A stretch of DNA of 64,000 bases, taken from the NCBI GenBank assembly GCA_934047225.1, contig OW203987.1:30151501-30215500 (forward strand). Direction: 5' to 3'. Position 1 is the first letter of the stretch, and each line of letters begins with the position of its first letter. Below are positions 24,275-34,085 of the stretch, in pieces. The translations under genes and the position numbers were made by a program. The stretch is from Ypsolopha sequella. Its lineage: Eukaryota > Arthropoda > Insecta > Lepidoptera > Ypsolophidae. The notes below the pieces were generated by a model. That model had not been told where the DNA came from and made no database searches. It saw only the letters and a program-made list of their open reading frames with translations.

Positions 24275-24540
24275 TAACAGGAAAAAAACCAGGAGGCCCA
24301 CCATGCCTGGGACCGATGGATGGCGGTATATCCATCCCTAATAGCCGGGCCTTATACGGAACAGACTGGTGACGGGCAGCGGCGTCACTGGTGCGAGGGT
24401 TCCGACACCGCGCTCACCAACCCGCCTGCCCAGCGTGTGTGAGTATGGGCAATTCTTCCAGGATGACCACCGGGAGTGGCAAAGTCCTGGAAAGGCTTAT
24501 GTCCAGCAGTGGACAAACTAGGCTGATGGATGGATAGATG
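24275..24540 (+). mobile_element. 5'-truncated LINE tail ending in GATG repeats
   Basis: GC-richer than its surroundings. The end of a reverse transcriptase frame is legible (EYGQFFQDDHREWQSPG, then KAYVQQWTN and a stop), followed closely by 'ctgatggatggatagatg'. The closing AYVQQWT-type motif and the terminal GATG repeats are usual for one group of lepidopteran LINEs. A second copy lies at 48462-48632 with one substitution in the closing peptide. Confidence 0.75.
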
Positions 24541-25059
24541 TATTCGTTTATATTGGCGTTAATAATTAATCATAATTAACACAGGTATTAGAATAGAATA
24601 GAATAGAATAGAATATCTGTTTATTTATCTGCCACAATACAATTACATAATAAAAACTTAAAACGAGACATTTAACAAAATAAAAATAAGAAAAAACAAT
24701 GTGACTAAAGTAGAAGAAGTCATGTATCGCAGCAGACAAAAAGGCCAAGGACTCAGCATATGCTGTAGTCTAACAAAGTTAGACCGACAGCGCTGATTTT
24801 CAGTCCGGGCCCACGTAGATAACGCACGAACAAACAAAACAGAGCGAGTATCAATATTACATATTCATGCATAACTAAACAAAATATCCATATAACATAG
24901 TATATTATATAGTATATATATATTTGTGATTAGTAAATACTATATAAATAAATAAATATCTTAATTTAGAATTTTACCACCTTGTGGGATAAACTTTAAA
25001 GATATCTGAAAATAAATAATATTAAATAGAACAAATTATAGCCAATCTAGTTTCCAGTT

Positions 25060-28000
25060 TTAGGCAGGCGAGGATTTTTGTAAGTCAAGGAGATACTTTT
25101 TCAATTTACTTTTGAAAGTATACTTAGACTTAAGGTCACGTAGTGGCGGTGGAATATTGTTCCAGAATTTTGACGCCATGTACCTAAAACTACCCCTAAA
25201 CGCAGTAGTTTTATGCTTTGGACATAATAAACGGTTTATCCGAGTGCTGTATCTGCTACGAGAAGATGACCACGTAAATTTGTCGTGTAAATACTTGGGA
25301 GAACCAGTCTTCACCACTCCAAACAGTAAAGTAGCCAAGTGCAACTGACGACGACCATCTACCTTTAAAATATTGGCTGAATTAAGATAAGGAGTGACAT
25401 GCGAGCGCGGAGGGATACGGAAGCAATACCGGGCACACGCATTTTGGACGCGCACGATAAGTCGCATTGTCTTTGCATAAAGGCAGGGCCCGTAGACAGA
25501 AATGCAATAATTTAATTTAGAGAGAACAAGCGATTCACAGAGCTTTATGCGGAGTTCTTCACTAAGAAAGTCACGAATGCGGTATAATACTTTAAGTCGA
25601 TAAAAGCAGTTACGTGTTAACTCTGCTACATGACTTTCAAAGCGCAACTCACCGTCAATTAGAAGCCCCAAATTCCTAGCTTCACGTACACACTCTATCG
25701 GTTGGTTCATAATACAAACTGAAGAATTGGTGGAAGTTATTCTCGCAATCTGGTGTTTAGATCCTAGAATCATATACTTGGACTTGGACGGATTAAGGAC
25801 TAAGGAATTTTTTTTACACCATAAAGAGATACGATCAAGATCGTCACTAAGCTTAATAGCAGCAATATTGGCTTCAGAGGGATTACAGGGTATGTATAAT
25901 TGTAAGTCGTCCGCGTATAAGTGGTACTGGCAATTTTGGATGTTCTGAATTATATCTCTACTATACAAAATAAAAAGTAGAGGTCCGAGTTTTGAACCTT
26001 GTGGTACACCACGATCTACCGTACTTATTTGAGAACTTAAATTGTTACCATCTCTTCTTGACAACACCACTTGCTGTTGACGGTTACCAAGATAGCTGTT
26101 AAACCATTTAACAGTCTCAACGTCAAACCCATAGAATGAGAGCTTTGAAAGCATAAGATCAACATTGATGCAATCAAATGCTCTGGAAAAATCAAGTAAT
26201 GCGAGGATAGTACCCTGACCAATATCGCGAGCAGCAAGAATGTTGTCTATAACGTCCAAAAGTGCCGTATTTGTACTGCGGCCTTTTCGGAAACCTGATT
26301 GCAACTCTGGCAGTATACCATGACGTTCAAAGTACTCCACTGTTTGCATGTGAACGACTTTTTCTAGTATTTTTGATAAATATGGAAGGATACTAATTGC
26401 ACGTAGGTCCTTCACATTACTTGGATTATTGGTTTTCGGAATCGGCTTTACAAGGGCAGTCTTCCATAGCCTGGGAAAGGTGTTGGTAGAAATTGATTTA
26501 TTTATGATACTAGTTATTACACCAAGGGTTGTGGGCAAAGTCATGAGTATCATGTCCATGGCAAGACAATCAGCACCTTTTGCATTTGACCTCATATTAA
26601 GTATAATTTTGGCTACGACTGTTTCATTTACTGTGGTTAATTTAAAGGAAGAGGGACCGAATCTGTGCAGTTCATCAGAAATAGGAACTAAATTTTCTCC
26701 TGGAACATTAAAAAAATGTGTATTTATAACATCAGGATCATTGAAATCCTCTAGAAGATCATTTATACCTCTAAAATTAATTGCGACAGTGTCTTTAAGA
26801 TTCTTCCATAGGGTCTTGGGATTATTTACATTGCTATTAACATGATGTTCAAAATAAGATTTTTTCTCATTAAATAGAGATGTATTTACTAAATGTTTCA
26901 AATCTTTGTATTGTTCCCTTTTCTTATCCGTTTTGTCTTTACGGTAAGCATTATGGGCCTCATTTCTTAATTTCATCATGAAACGTACGTTGCTTGTCAA
27001 CCATGGCACCATTTTTTGGCTCACTACATATTTTCTTTTCTCCGGTGCATGTCGATCGAAGATTTCAAGCAAAATCTCATTGAAAGTTTGGCACATTAAA
27101 TCAACTGATTCAATGGTATCAAAATTGCACCAATTAATTAAACCTAGATTACGTTCGAAATCATCACGATTAACACTCTTAAGCGGCCTATATGTGACTA
27201 ACTTAGGCTTGGGTTTTTCCTTCTTGATCTTAAATTCGACATAGACCATTGCGTGCTTATTTAGATCGGGGATGTAGTCAACAGTTACGTTCTGAACACC
27301 CACGTCAGTACAGACAAGATCAATAAGGGTTGAACTTGTATCTGTGAAATGAGTGGGCTCAGTTACAAAGTTTTTAAGGTTAGTGTATTTTAAGAATTCA
27401 TGGAATTGTTTTGTCTTGCTATCGTTAGGGTCCAAGAGATTAATATTGAAATCGCCTAGCAGTATTAAATGATCAAATTTGGAAAAAATGGCAACTGAAT
27501 CAGTCATAGCATCAAGGAACTCATTAACCTTTATCCACTGCGGTCTATACGCTGTACCTATTGCAATACTACGACCGTTAATATTATGAGTGACCCACAT
27601 CTGATCTATTGGGTAAGCAGGAGGATGAGCTTGAGTTCTAGCAGTAATACCTTGTCTAATGTAGAAGCCAACTCCTCCCCCCCTCCCCGCCACCGACCGC
27701 GGACGCGGTACGTGACGTAGTCGGTAGCCAGGAGCAGTTGGAGCCTTAGCATTATGATGACCATCGTGCAGCCATGTCTCATTTATAGCTAATATGTCTG
27801 GAGAGTGTCGATGTACTGCGGCCAGAAACTCATCATGCTTAGTACCTAGTGATTGTGCGTTGAACAAACCGACTTTTAAATGGTTAGACCTTGACATACT
27901 GGTTGAAAAAAAAAATATAAGTGTATAAGAGAAGAATAAAAAATAAATAAATATTTCATTAAATATAGTAAACATATAATCGCAGTCAAAAGACAATCTA

Positions 28001-28725
28001 TGAGTAAAGGTAAATAAATTTATCTGTATCCCTAGTGCATCTACAATGTTGCAAATATATTCCACTAATACTACGACACATGACCTCATCAATATAGCCG
28101 TATTAAGAAAATAAAAAAATAAATAACTATGAACCAAACATTTGCGAGGTTTGTAAAACAATAATTTGATTTCGAAGTTTATGATGAAATTTACCGGATG
28201 CCGTTGCTGTAAACTTATATTACTAAGCCGTACATCAAATAACAATACAGAAATGCATTTAATACATGTGCAACGGACTACATGACAATTGCAAAAATAT
28301 TCTGCATCCAAAAAAATTACTTTATCCAAGACTAAGGCAATAAAGTTTTTGATATTAATTTCGAAAACATTTTGGTATCGTCCTATTATCGAGACAAATA
28401 CATACAGCATACATAAACAGAATGAGTTCAAAAATAAAAAGGTAATTTTATTAAACAATTGCATGCAAGTGAATAAACCTAGGTGTGCTATGAAAAAAAT
28501 TAAAAAGCAAAATCTCATACACGGACTGTCACGACAATGGACTGTTTCAAAAATAATGGAGATCATAATTACTACAAAGTGATTTACATTGACCGAATTA
28601 TCCTGTTGAGACTTTAATCCCAACATATTTTTTTTGCAAACCTTATTATAAACTTTAACTAAACAAAAAACTAAAGTTAAGAACCGTATATTTGTCCATG
28701 TTTTATATATTTTGTGGAAGAGCAT
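25060..28725 (-). CDS. LINE ORF2: endonuclease-reverse transcriptase with hydrophobic leader
   Basis: The core protein, from the ATG at 27897, has 945 residues. An apurinic-type endonuclease comes first (VGLFNAQSLGTK; later LLGDFNINLLD), then the reverse transcriptase (RAISILPYLSKILEKV, ALLDFSRAFDCIN, GVPQGSKLGPLLF) with the catalytic box YADD at residues 661-664, and a C-terminal region ending FWNNIPPPLRDL. These motifs are those of CR1-clade ORF2. It would nick target DNA and copy the LINE RNA in place. The frame stays open upstream of 27897 for about 280 more codons, with an ATG at 28725 that overlaps the end of ORF1 by about 23 nt. That leader is strongly hydrophobic and Cys-rich, which I do not know from this family. 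Either start is possible: 27897 matches family length, 28725 fits the ORF1/ORF2 overlap. Confidence 0.85.
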   Translation of the reverse strand: MLFHKIYKTWTNIRFLTLVFCLVKVYNKVCKKNMLGLKSQQDNSVNVNHFVVIMISIIFETVHCRDSPCMRFCFLIFFIAHLGLFTCMQLFNKITFLFLNSFCLCMLYVFVSIIGRYQNVFEINIKNFIALVLDKVIFLDAEYFCNCHVVRCTCIKCISVLLFDVRLSNISLQQRHPVNFIINFEIKLLFYKPRKCLVHSYLFFYFLNTAILMRSCVVVLVEYICNIVDALGIQINLFTFTHRLSFDCDYMFTIFNEIFIYFLFFSYTLIFFFSTSMSRSNHLKVGLFNAQSLGTKHDEFLAAVHRHSPDILAINETWLHDGHHNAKAPTAPGYRLRHVPRPRSVAGRGGGVGFYIRQGITARTQAHPPAYPIDQMWVTHNINGRSIAIGTAYRPQWIKVNEFLDAMTDSVAIFSKFDHLILLGDFNINLLDPNDSKTKQFHEFLKYTNLKNFVTEPTHFTDTSSTLIDLVCTDVGVQNVTVDYIPDLNKHAMVYVEFKIKKEKPKPKLVTYRPLKSVNRDDFERNLGLINWCNFDTIESVDLMCQTFNEILLEIFDRHAPEKRKYVVSQKMVPWLTSNVRFMMKLRNEAHNAYRKDKTDKKREQYKDLKHLVNTSLFNEKKSYFEHHVNSNVNNPKTLWKNLKDTVAINFRGINDLLEDFNDPDVINTHFFNVPGENLVPISDELHRFGPSSFKLTTVNETVVAKIILNMRSNAKGADCLAMDMILMTLPTTLGVITSIINKSISTNTFPRLWKTALVKPIPKTNNPSNVKDLRAISILPYLSKILEKVVHMQTVEYFERHGILPELQSGFRKGRSTNTALLDVIDNILAARDIGQGTILALLDFSRAFDCINVDLMLSKLSFYGFDVETVKWFNSYLGNRQQQVVLSRRDGNNLSSQISTVDRGVPQGSKLGPLLFILYSRDIIQNIQNCQYHLYADDLQLYIPCNPSEANIAAIKLSDDLDRISLWCKKNSLVLNPSKSKYMILGSKHQIARITSTNSSVCIMNQPIECVREARNLGLLIDGELRFESHVAELTRNCFYRLKVLYRIRDFLSEELRIKLCESLVLSKLNYCISVYGPCLYAKTMRLIVRVQNACARYCFRIPPRSHVTPYLNSANILKVDGRRQLHLATLLFGVVKTGSPKYLHDKFTWSSSRSRYSTRINRLLCPKHKTTAFRGSFRYMASKFWNNIPPPLRDLKSKYTFKSKLKKYLLDLQKSSPA

Positions 28726-29892
28726 CAGAATCCCGGCAAAAAACACGCTCCAGGTCCTTCTCCGTACTGATCCTGTGTACAGGAGACGACACGCTACGCC
28801 TCGCCAAAATACGACCCTCGCGAGTCCAAACGAATTTCCACTGCTTGGTTCTCTTCAGCTCACGAGCCTTGCCGAATAGTAATCGATTCTGTTTAGTCAG
28901 TCGTTCGTTCAGGTAGAAGGTCCTGGGCACGTGAGCTTGGAGGCCGAGGTCGACCGTGGTGACGCCGCGTCGGACTCGAGCACTCTTCATTAGTTCATCT
29001 TTCAACGCGTGGCGCGTCAGTTGCAAAACGATAGGTCGCGGGCGGAGGGGAGCAGCCCCGGTCTCGTCCTGCAGCGGCCGTGGTGGGCCCGCTCGTGCCA
29101 CGCTGACCACGTCGCGCTCCTCCAGTGTCACTCCCAACTTCACGGCGACTGACGACACGATGTGACCGACAGACTCACCCACAAACTCGGGGATGCCGGT
29201 AATTTCGACATCGTTAGTGAGCGCGGCCTGGTCACGCTCGTTCAGCTCCACCTTCAGCTGCTCCACGGCGTCAAGCAAGGCAGAGACAGAGCCGGACTCT
29301 GGTCGTGGCTCCGACCGCGAAGCTAATAATTCAGAGCGCAGCTTCTTGGTATCATCCTCGAGTGACACAACTCTCTCATTGAGCTTCACGACTGACATCT
29401 GAAGCCCCCTTGTAGTAACAGTCATCTCACTTTTAAATTGATCAAAGCTTTTCTTGAACTCTTTCTTTAACTCCTCAGTAACACTTGATTTGAAATTTGT
29501 TAATTGATCCCTAAGCCTAATGTCCATGAGCGAGGAAAAGCGGTTGAAGAAGGCCGTTTCGTTGGGCGCTAGGTCCCCTGTTACAGAAGATTGGATTCCT
29601 CGTGCATGATCAGTCAGTGCCAGTTCATCACATGACATGTTCATAATATCAGTGCTACTAGGTAATGCCTGGTTTTTGCCCATAGGTTTTATCGGGCTAT
29701 TATCAGTGCGTCTTGCCCGACTATTAATATTAACATTAGATATACATGCGTTACAGCGCCATGACATGCGATATTCCGATATATTGGCCATGTACTCGGC
29801 AGAGGTCATATTTACACATCTATTGTGGAAAGACTTCTTACATGAAACACACTTGAGGAGTTCAGTGGACCCCACATTACCACTACATTCTG
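28703..29892 (-). pseudogene. LINE ORF1 (PHD finger, coiled coil, FP-like C-terminus), 5' end separated by BEL insertion
   Basis: ORF1 proteins of this LINE group bind RNA and form the particle with ORF2. The remaining part holds most of a PHD-type zinc finger (KCVSCKKSFHNRC, then WRCNAC), a charged stretch likely to form a coiled coil (around SVVKLNERVVSLEDDTKKL), and a C-terminal domain like baculovirus FP25K (FYLNERLTKQNRLLFGKARE, then KFVWTREGRI). The original start codon lies at 33048-33050, beyond the insert. The ten bases from that codon plus the 1190 bases here make exactly 400 codons, so the frame was intact before the insertion. The BEL LTR now supplies an in-frame ATG at 29924-29926 in antisense, but the first Cys pair of the PHD finger is broken. 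Confidence 0.8.
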
Positions 29893-30357
29893 TGTTCACG
29901 CTACAACGTGACGAATCCGCGCGCATGCGCGGACAGCTAGTCTCCCCCCGCGCGCCGGCTCGAGGTGCGCGCGCGAGCGCCGCTCGCTCGCTCTGTTCAG
30001 CTCGCGCCGCCAACCGAGGCGCACGTCTGCGCGCGCGCGCAGCCGGCTGTTTCGCCGCAACCGTCGACCGAATAATACGTGTGCACACATTCGCGACGCC
30101 ACAACCAATCTCGCGTATCTACCGTGTCTTGTGATCTTATCAGTGCTGTGTATTCCTCCAAGACATTCTGCACATCCCTGTCCAAGATCAGCCCTGTCAT
30201 CATCAGCCCGACAAGGAGTACACCACGCGGCACATTGTCAGCGCATTCGTCGGCTCGCCTATAAACATTCCAACCAGGTCAGTGCACCCACATTGTTTTC
30301 CACAATTCTCCCGTGTCAAATCCCATCCGCCCTGCATTCCTGTAGCCAGCGGTTACA
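29893..30357 (+). repeat. 5' LTR of the deleted BEL element
   Basis: 465 bp, TG...CA ends. The first 200 bp are extremely CpG-rich (cgcgcg, gctcgctcgctc) in an AT-rich setting; the distal half contains 'ttgtgatcttatcagtgctg' and 'cctataaacattccaacc'. The distal half is shared with the LTR at 50488-50933; the first half is not. Confidence 0.9.
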
Positions 30358-30450
30358 TTTTTGGACCTTCGAGCCGGTAGTGAAAAATTTTTGATCCTTC
30401 GAGACCGTTTACGGAACATTTTGGCCCTTCGAACCGTTACTGAACCAGCC
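30358..30450 (+). promoter_or_regulatory. Primer-binding site, triplicated with a 30-bp period
   Basis: Directly after the 5' LTR, 'ttttggaccttcgagccgg' matches the complement of a tRNA-Tyr 3' end with one mismatch (compare 50937-50954). Two diverged repeats follow: the cores start at 30361, 30391 and 30421, exactly 30 bp apart (ttggaccttcgagccgg, ttgatccttcgagaccg, ttggcccttcgaaccg). Only the first is in the expected position to prime minus-strand synthesis. Confidence 0.75.
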
Positions 30451-31589
30451 CCCGTCGATTTATTACAGTCCATTTTCAATCCAAGAAAATTTTTGGTTTA
30501 TATCACCCCCCGCCTATCCCCCGCCGGCCCGTAACTTTGTTTGAACCAGCCCCCGTCGATTTACTACAGTCCATTTTCACCCGGTTACGTATTTTGCCCC
30601 CTTTCCCGGCAAAAAATATTTTGTGGTCTCGAATACCTATTGCGGGTAGGTAATTAGAACCGCCGCCTAGAACATTCCATTTATCGGTATAGAACCGGCC
30701 CATCCATTCAGCCCAATTGTTTATTACAGTCCACTATATTTCTTTATTAAACCCCTCGACCCGACCCGACCCAATTTACCTATTTCTACCCAATTTTTGC
30801 CCGCGGAGAGGTGTACATCTGCCCATTGTCAAAGATAGTTTTCGTAGGTATCTTGCGAGATATTTTTTGGTGCGAGTATAAATTTGCTTTATTTCGTGCA
30901 CTTATATACGTCACATATATACGTAAGTTACGTGTGTTGAGTACATAAGTACACACGTTATACGGTTACGTATTATTACGTTGATTAAAGCTTGATTAGC
31001 ATCATTGGATTGTCCGCTCATTTAGATCCGATTTCGGCTAGGTAAATACATTCTTTGTTTGTTTACGCTCTCAAAGCAGTAGGGAGGTATTTTATTCTAT
31101 AAATAGAATTTTTGACGACGAACCAACGCGTATTGTCGGCACATGATTTCAAGGCAAATAACATAAAAGTGAAAAGTGCATACATAGCTGTTTGTATTTT
31201 TACAAGTGTTGTTTAAATTAGTGAACAAGTTCAGTCCTTTCCGATATTTTATGTTACGGTAATCTTGTGTTACAGTAATATATTGCCGGACCGTTTATTT
31301 GTGTTATTGTCTGCTTTTTTTACCCGGGTATATATATATAGCACAAATATAATAAACAATTTGTTTTTTCAACTCATCTCTGCTCTTGTTGTTTGTGGTA
31401 CACATATAGGGTGTTCCAAGTTGGTGTATCAGCTCATATACAGGTTGTTTAAAAAAAAAAAAAAATTTTTTTTTTTCTCTCTATCGTGTTTATTTTCCGT
31501 GTTCCGTTTGAACATAGCCTTTGTTATTTCGGCCCGCGCAAGTTACAAGCTATCCGCACGTTGGAGTTGGTAGCGCTCAAGTTTCAATA
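30451..31589 (+). other. BEL leader region without coding capacity
   Basis: Contains direct repeats of 'cccccgtcgatttaytacag' at about 30449 and 30550, with a weaker third copy near 30715, and an A-run/T-run palindrome at 31450-31478. A gag gene would be expected here; no long frame is present. Its origin is unclear, as the full BEL element at 50.5 kb has only about 170 bp here. Confidence 0.6.
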
Positions 31590-31824
31590 ACTCATTTTCA
31601 CATATAGTCACACTCATCACACATTCAATCAGCACATACACACTCAGCTCATTTTCACTCACACATTCAATCAGCACATACACACTCAGCTCATTTTCAC
31701 TCACACATTCACTCATCACATACACATTCAGCTCATTTTTACTCAATGAAACCAGCACTCAGCGCACTCAGCACATTCATCACACACACACTCATCACAT
31801 ACACACTCAGTTCATTTTCACTCA
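31590..31824 (+). repeat. Tandem repeat of CACTCA-type units before pol
   Basis: About 42-bp units around 'cacatacacactcagctcat' plus shorter 'cactcagcac' units. A shorter version precedes pol in the element at 51030-51100. Non-coding as read. Confidence 0.8.
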
Positions 31825-32589
31825 ATGACTTCAACTCCAACAGAGAATTCTTGTAACTCCGCACAACGTGTAGTGAACGTCACTAACACACCAATTTTGT
31901 TGCCAACCGTATCACTTGAAATAGCAGACGTACATTCACTCAATCACACTCAATTTCACTCAGCACGAGCCCTGTTAGGTTTTATCTCACGTCGCGGTAC
32001 TCCAGTTCTCATTCGCTCAGACTGCGGCACAAACTATGATGCAATCACTCACAAGCTCGCGAATCAGCACATAACTTGGTTCGGCGCTCTGCACGAAATA
32101 ATACTCAACTCAAGACCCCTCTGCCCGATTTCATCCGACCCTACGGACTTTGAACCTCTCACGGCCGGACATTTCAATATTGGTCGTCCGCTCACCGCTC
32201 TACCTGAGCAGTCTTTTGACGACAGATCCATATCTGCTCTTAAACGGTTTCAACTCATTCAAGCGCTCTCTCAGCGCTTTTGGACTCTCTGGTCCAGATT
32301 CTTCCTCCATACCCTGCAAACCCGCTCCAAATGGCTCTCCTCTTCTTCCCCTCCTCAAGTGGGTGAACTGGTCCTCATCAAAGAGGATGACCTGCCTCCG
32401 CTCCAATGGAAGTTGGGGAGAATTCTCCGCACGATACCTGGCAAGGATGGAGTGATCCAAGTTGTGGATCTGGACACAGCCCATGGAAATCTGCGACGAC
32501 CTGTGTTCAAGATAGCCAGGCTGCCGTTGGATTCAGCTCAAGAAGAGTCGCAGCCCCGGCCCCCCCAGGATGTTCACGCTACAACGTGA
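31825..32589 (+). pseudogene. BEL pol remnant: start of protease region fused to end of integrase
   Basis: A 254-residue frame. The first 40 or so residues match the start of the intact pol at 51101, stopping just before the protease active-site Asp. It then jumps to the second integrase Asp (IRSDCGTNY), loses the glutamate-bearing stretch that follows, and keeps the integrase C-terminal domain (LNSRPLCPISSDP to the end). Relative to the intact copy there are four deletions, at about 31978, 32038, 32082 and 32100. The frame survives all of them. Several junctions sit at short direct repeats (for example CTTGGTT). No catalytic domain is complete. The frame ends inside the 3' LTR. Confidence 0.85.
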
Positions 32590-33035
32590 CGAATCCGCGC
32601 GCATGCGCGGACAGCTAGTCTCCCCCCGCGCGCCGGCTCGAGGTGCGCGCGCGAGCGCCGCTCGCTCGCTCTGTTCAGCTCGCGCCGCCAACCGAGGCGC
32701 ACGTCTGCGCGCGCGCGCAGCCGGCTGTTTCGCCGCAACCGTCGACCGAATAATACGTGTGCACACATTCGCGACGCCACAACCAATCTCGCGTATCTAC
32801 CGTGTCTTGTGATCTTATCAGTGCTGTGTATTCCTCCAAGACATTCTGCACATCCCTGTCCAAGATCAGCCCTGTCATCATCAGCCCGACAAGGAGTACA
32901 CCACGCGGCACATTGTCAGCGCATTCGTCGGCTCGCCTATAAACATTCCAACCAGGTCAGTGCACCCACATTGTTTTCCACAATTCTCCCGTGTCAAATC
33001 CCATCCGCCCTGCATTCCTGTAGCCAGCGGTTACA
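32571..33035 (+). repeat. 3' LTR of the deleted BEL element
   Basis: 465 bp, no difference from the 5' LTR found by eye. Followed by the target duplication TTCTG and then the displaced start of LINE ORF1. Confidence 0.9.
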
Positions 33036-33478
33036 TTCTGTACACTGCATCTTTTTGATATAACTTAATAAGAATCTTCTCAGAGAAATTAGTACTCACG
33101 CTAGTATCTGCGAAATACTTCTCTTAGCCGCATCCGCTTTAAATTAGCAACAGGCGTAAGACAGAGGTCATCAGCAAATTAGACCTTCCGTACACCGCAC
33201 AACCGCGAGAGTTGCTTGACACGGCACTGATGACAAATCATTCACAGGTGACAGGTAAACGGTAAACGGCCAATTACAATGTTTTAATGTTGATTTTATG
33301 TAAAAAAGCCGCAATTAACAGGAAACAAAGTGAAAAATAATGAACACAATCACTTCATACACAAAAAACACACCAACTACACATCCAAATTCACTGTTTA
33401 CTATTTTTTGCAATTTATTTGTTGACGAGTAACAAGATGGCAATGTTTCGACACCGACCGTGCGTTCCGTAGTATTCC

Positions 33479-33838
33479 GTAGTACCTAAAAGGTTCCGTA
33501 GTACCTAAAAGGTACAAAAGGAACCTTTATGGTGAGATTCCGTTGTTCGTTCGTCCGTCCGTATGTCACAGGCTCTTGAATTCAGTACCGTTAAAGATAA
33601 AGACTTGAAATCTTGAGAAATATTTAAAAACCACGAAATAATGTCTGCCCCCCCTATCTCCTAAACTGTTGGACCAAAAAATTTGAAAAAAATTATGGTA
33701 ATATGAGCATACGTAAAAATTACAGAAGAAATATATCGGTTGAGAAATTCATGAAAACAAAATGATAAAATTTCCAAAACTGTCGAATTACGGAACCCTA
33801 GGTACGCGAGTCTGACTCGCACTTGACCGTTTTTTTTT
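33479..33838 (-). repeat. Family CG repeat, near complete, minus orientation
   Basis: Starts with a doubled 'ttccgtagtacctaaaagg', passes 'cgttcgtccgtccgtatgtc' and 'cccctatctcctaaact', and ends 'acggaaccctaggtacgcga' followed by 'ctgactcgcacttgaccg' and a T-run. Same subfamily as 37706-38396, without the doubled internal module. Confidence 0.75.
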
Positions 33839-33993
33839 CCCTTTAAATTTACATGCTCCCCTCTGTTTGTTTTTTCTCACCTTCTCTTACACCCAAAGGT
33901 AGCCTTAAGTGCCGCCTTTGCACAATATCAATCTTTTTAAATGCCTGTTGTATGTTTTTTGTGTAAATGTACATTACATGTTATAGATAAATA

Positions 33994-34085
33994 GTGAAAC
34001 GTGGTACGAGTGTGAACAGTGACCTGCAATTCACAGCCCATTACTACACCTCTGTGATCCCCTCGGGAACTCAGGTCACGACATT
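33994..34085 (+). mobile_element. SINE family SN, 3' end fragment
   Basis: 'tggtacgagtgtgaacagtg', 'ccctcgggaactcaggtcac' and 'gacattgtattattatta', the normal end of the SINE. The head and middle are absent. Confidence 0.7.

Larger units (their letters stand above)
29893..33035 (+). mobile_element. BEL/Pao LTR element, internally deleted, inserted in LINE ORF1
   Basis: Two 465-bp LTRs (29893-30357 and 32571-33035) begin TGTTCACG and end GGTTACA. A 5-bp target duplication TTCTG is present at 29888-29892 and 33036-33040. As far as I can read them the LTRs are identical, so the insertion is recent. The interior holds a tRNA-Tyr-type primer site, a leader of about 1.4 kb without a long frame, a tandem repeat and a shrunken pol frame. 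There is no gag, protease active site, reverse transcriptase or RNase H, so it could only move with proteins made elsewhere. Confidence 0.9.
24589..33470 (-). mobile_element. CR1-like LINE, near full length, interrupted by a BEL element
   Basis: Minus-strand LINE. Its 3' end carries five TTCTA repeats (24589-24613 on the top strand), as CR1-type elements end. Then come a 3' UTR of about 450 bp, ORF2 (stop at 25060), ORF1 (stop at 28703), and a presumed 5' UTR that continues right of the BEL element to about 33470. Removing the BEL element (29893-33035) and one 5-bp target copy leaves about 5.7 kb. Three composition blocks are visible: AT-rich 3' UTR and ORF2, very AT-rich ORF2 leader, GC-rich ORF1. 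The 5' boundary is uncertain because it abuts another repeat at 33479. Confidence 0.8.

Noticed and set aside
26429..26845. 138-codon plus-strand frame opposite LINE ORF2
   Set aside because: Antisense shadow of the reverse transcriptase gene.
29896..30264. Arg/Ala-rich short frames on both strands of the LTRs (also at 32574-32942, 50501-50809 and 55106-55414)
   Set aside because: They lie in CpG-rich LTR sequence and recur only because the LTR recurs; low stop frequency in GC-rich DNA explains them.
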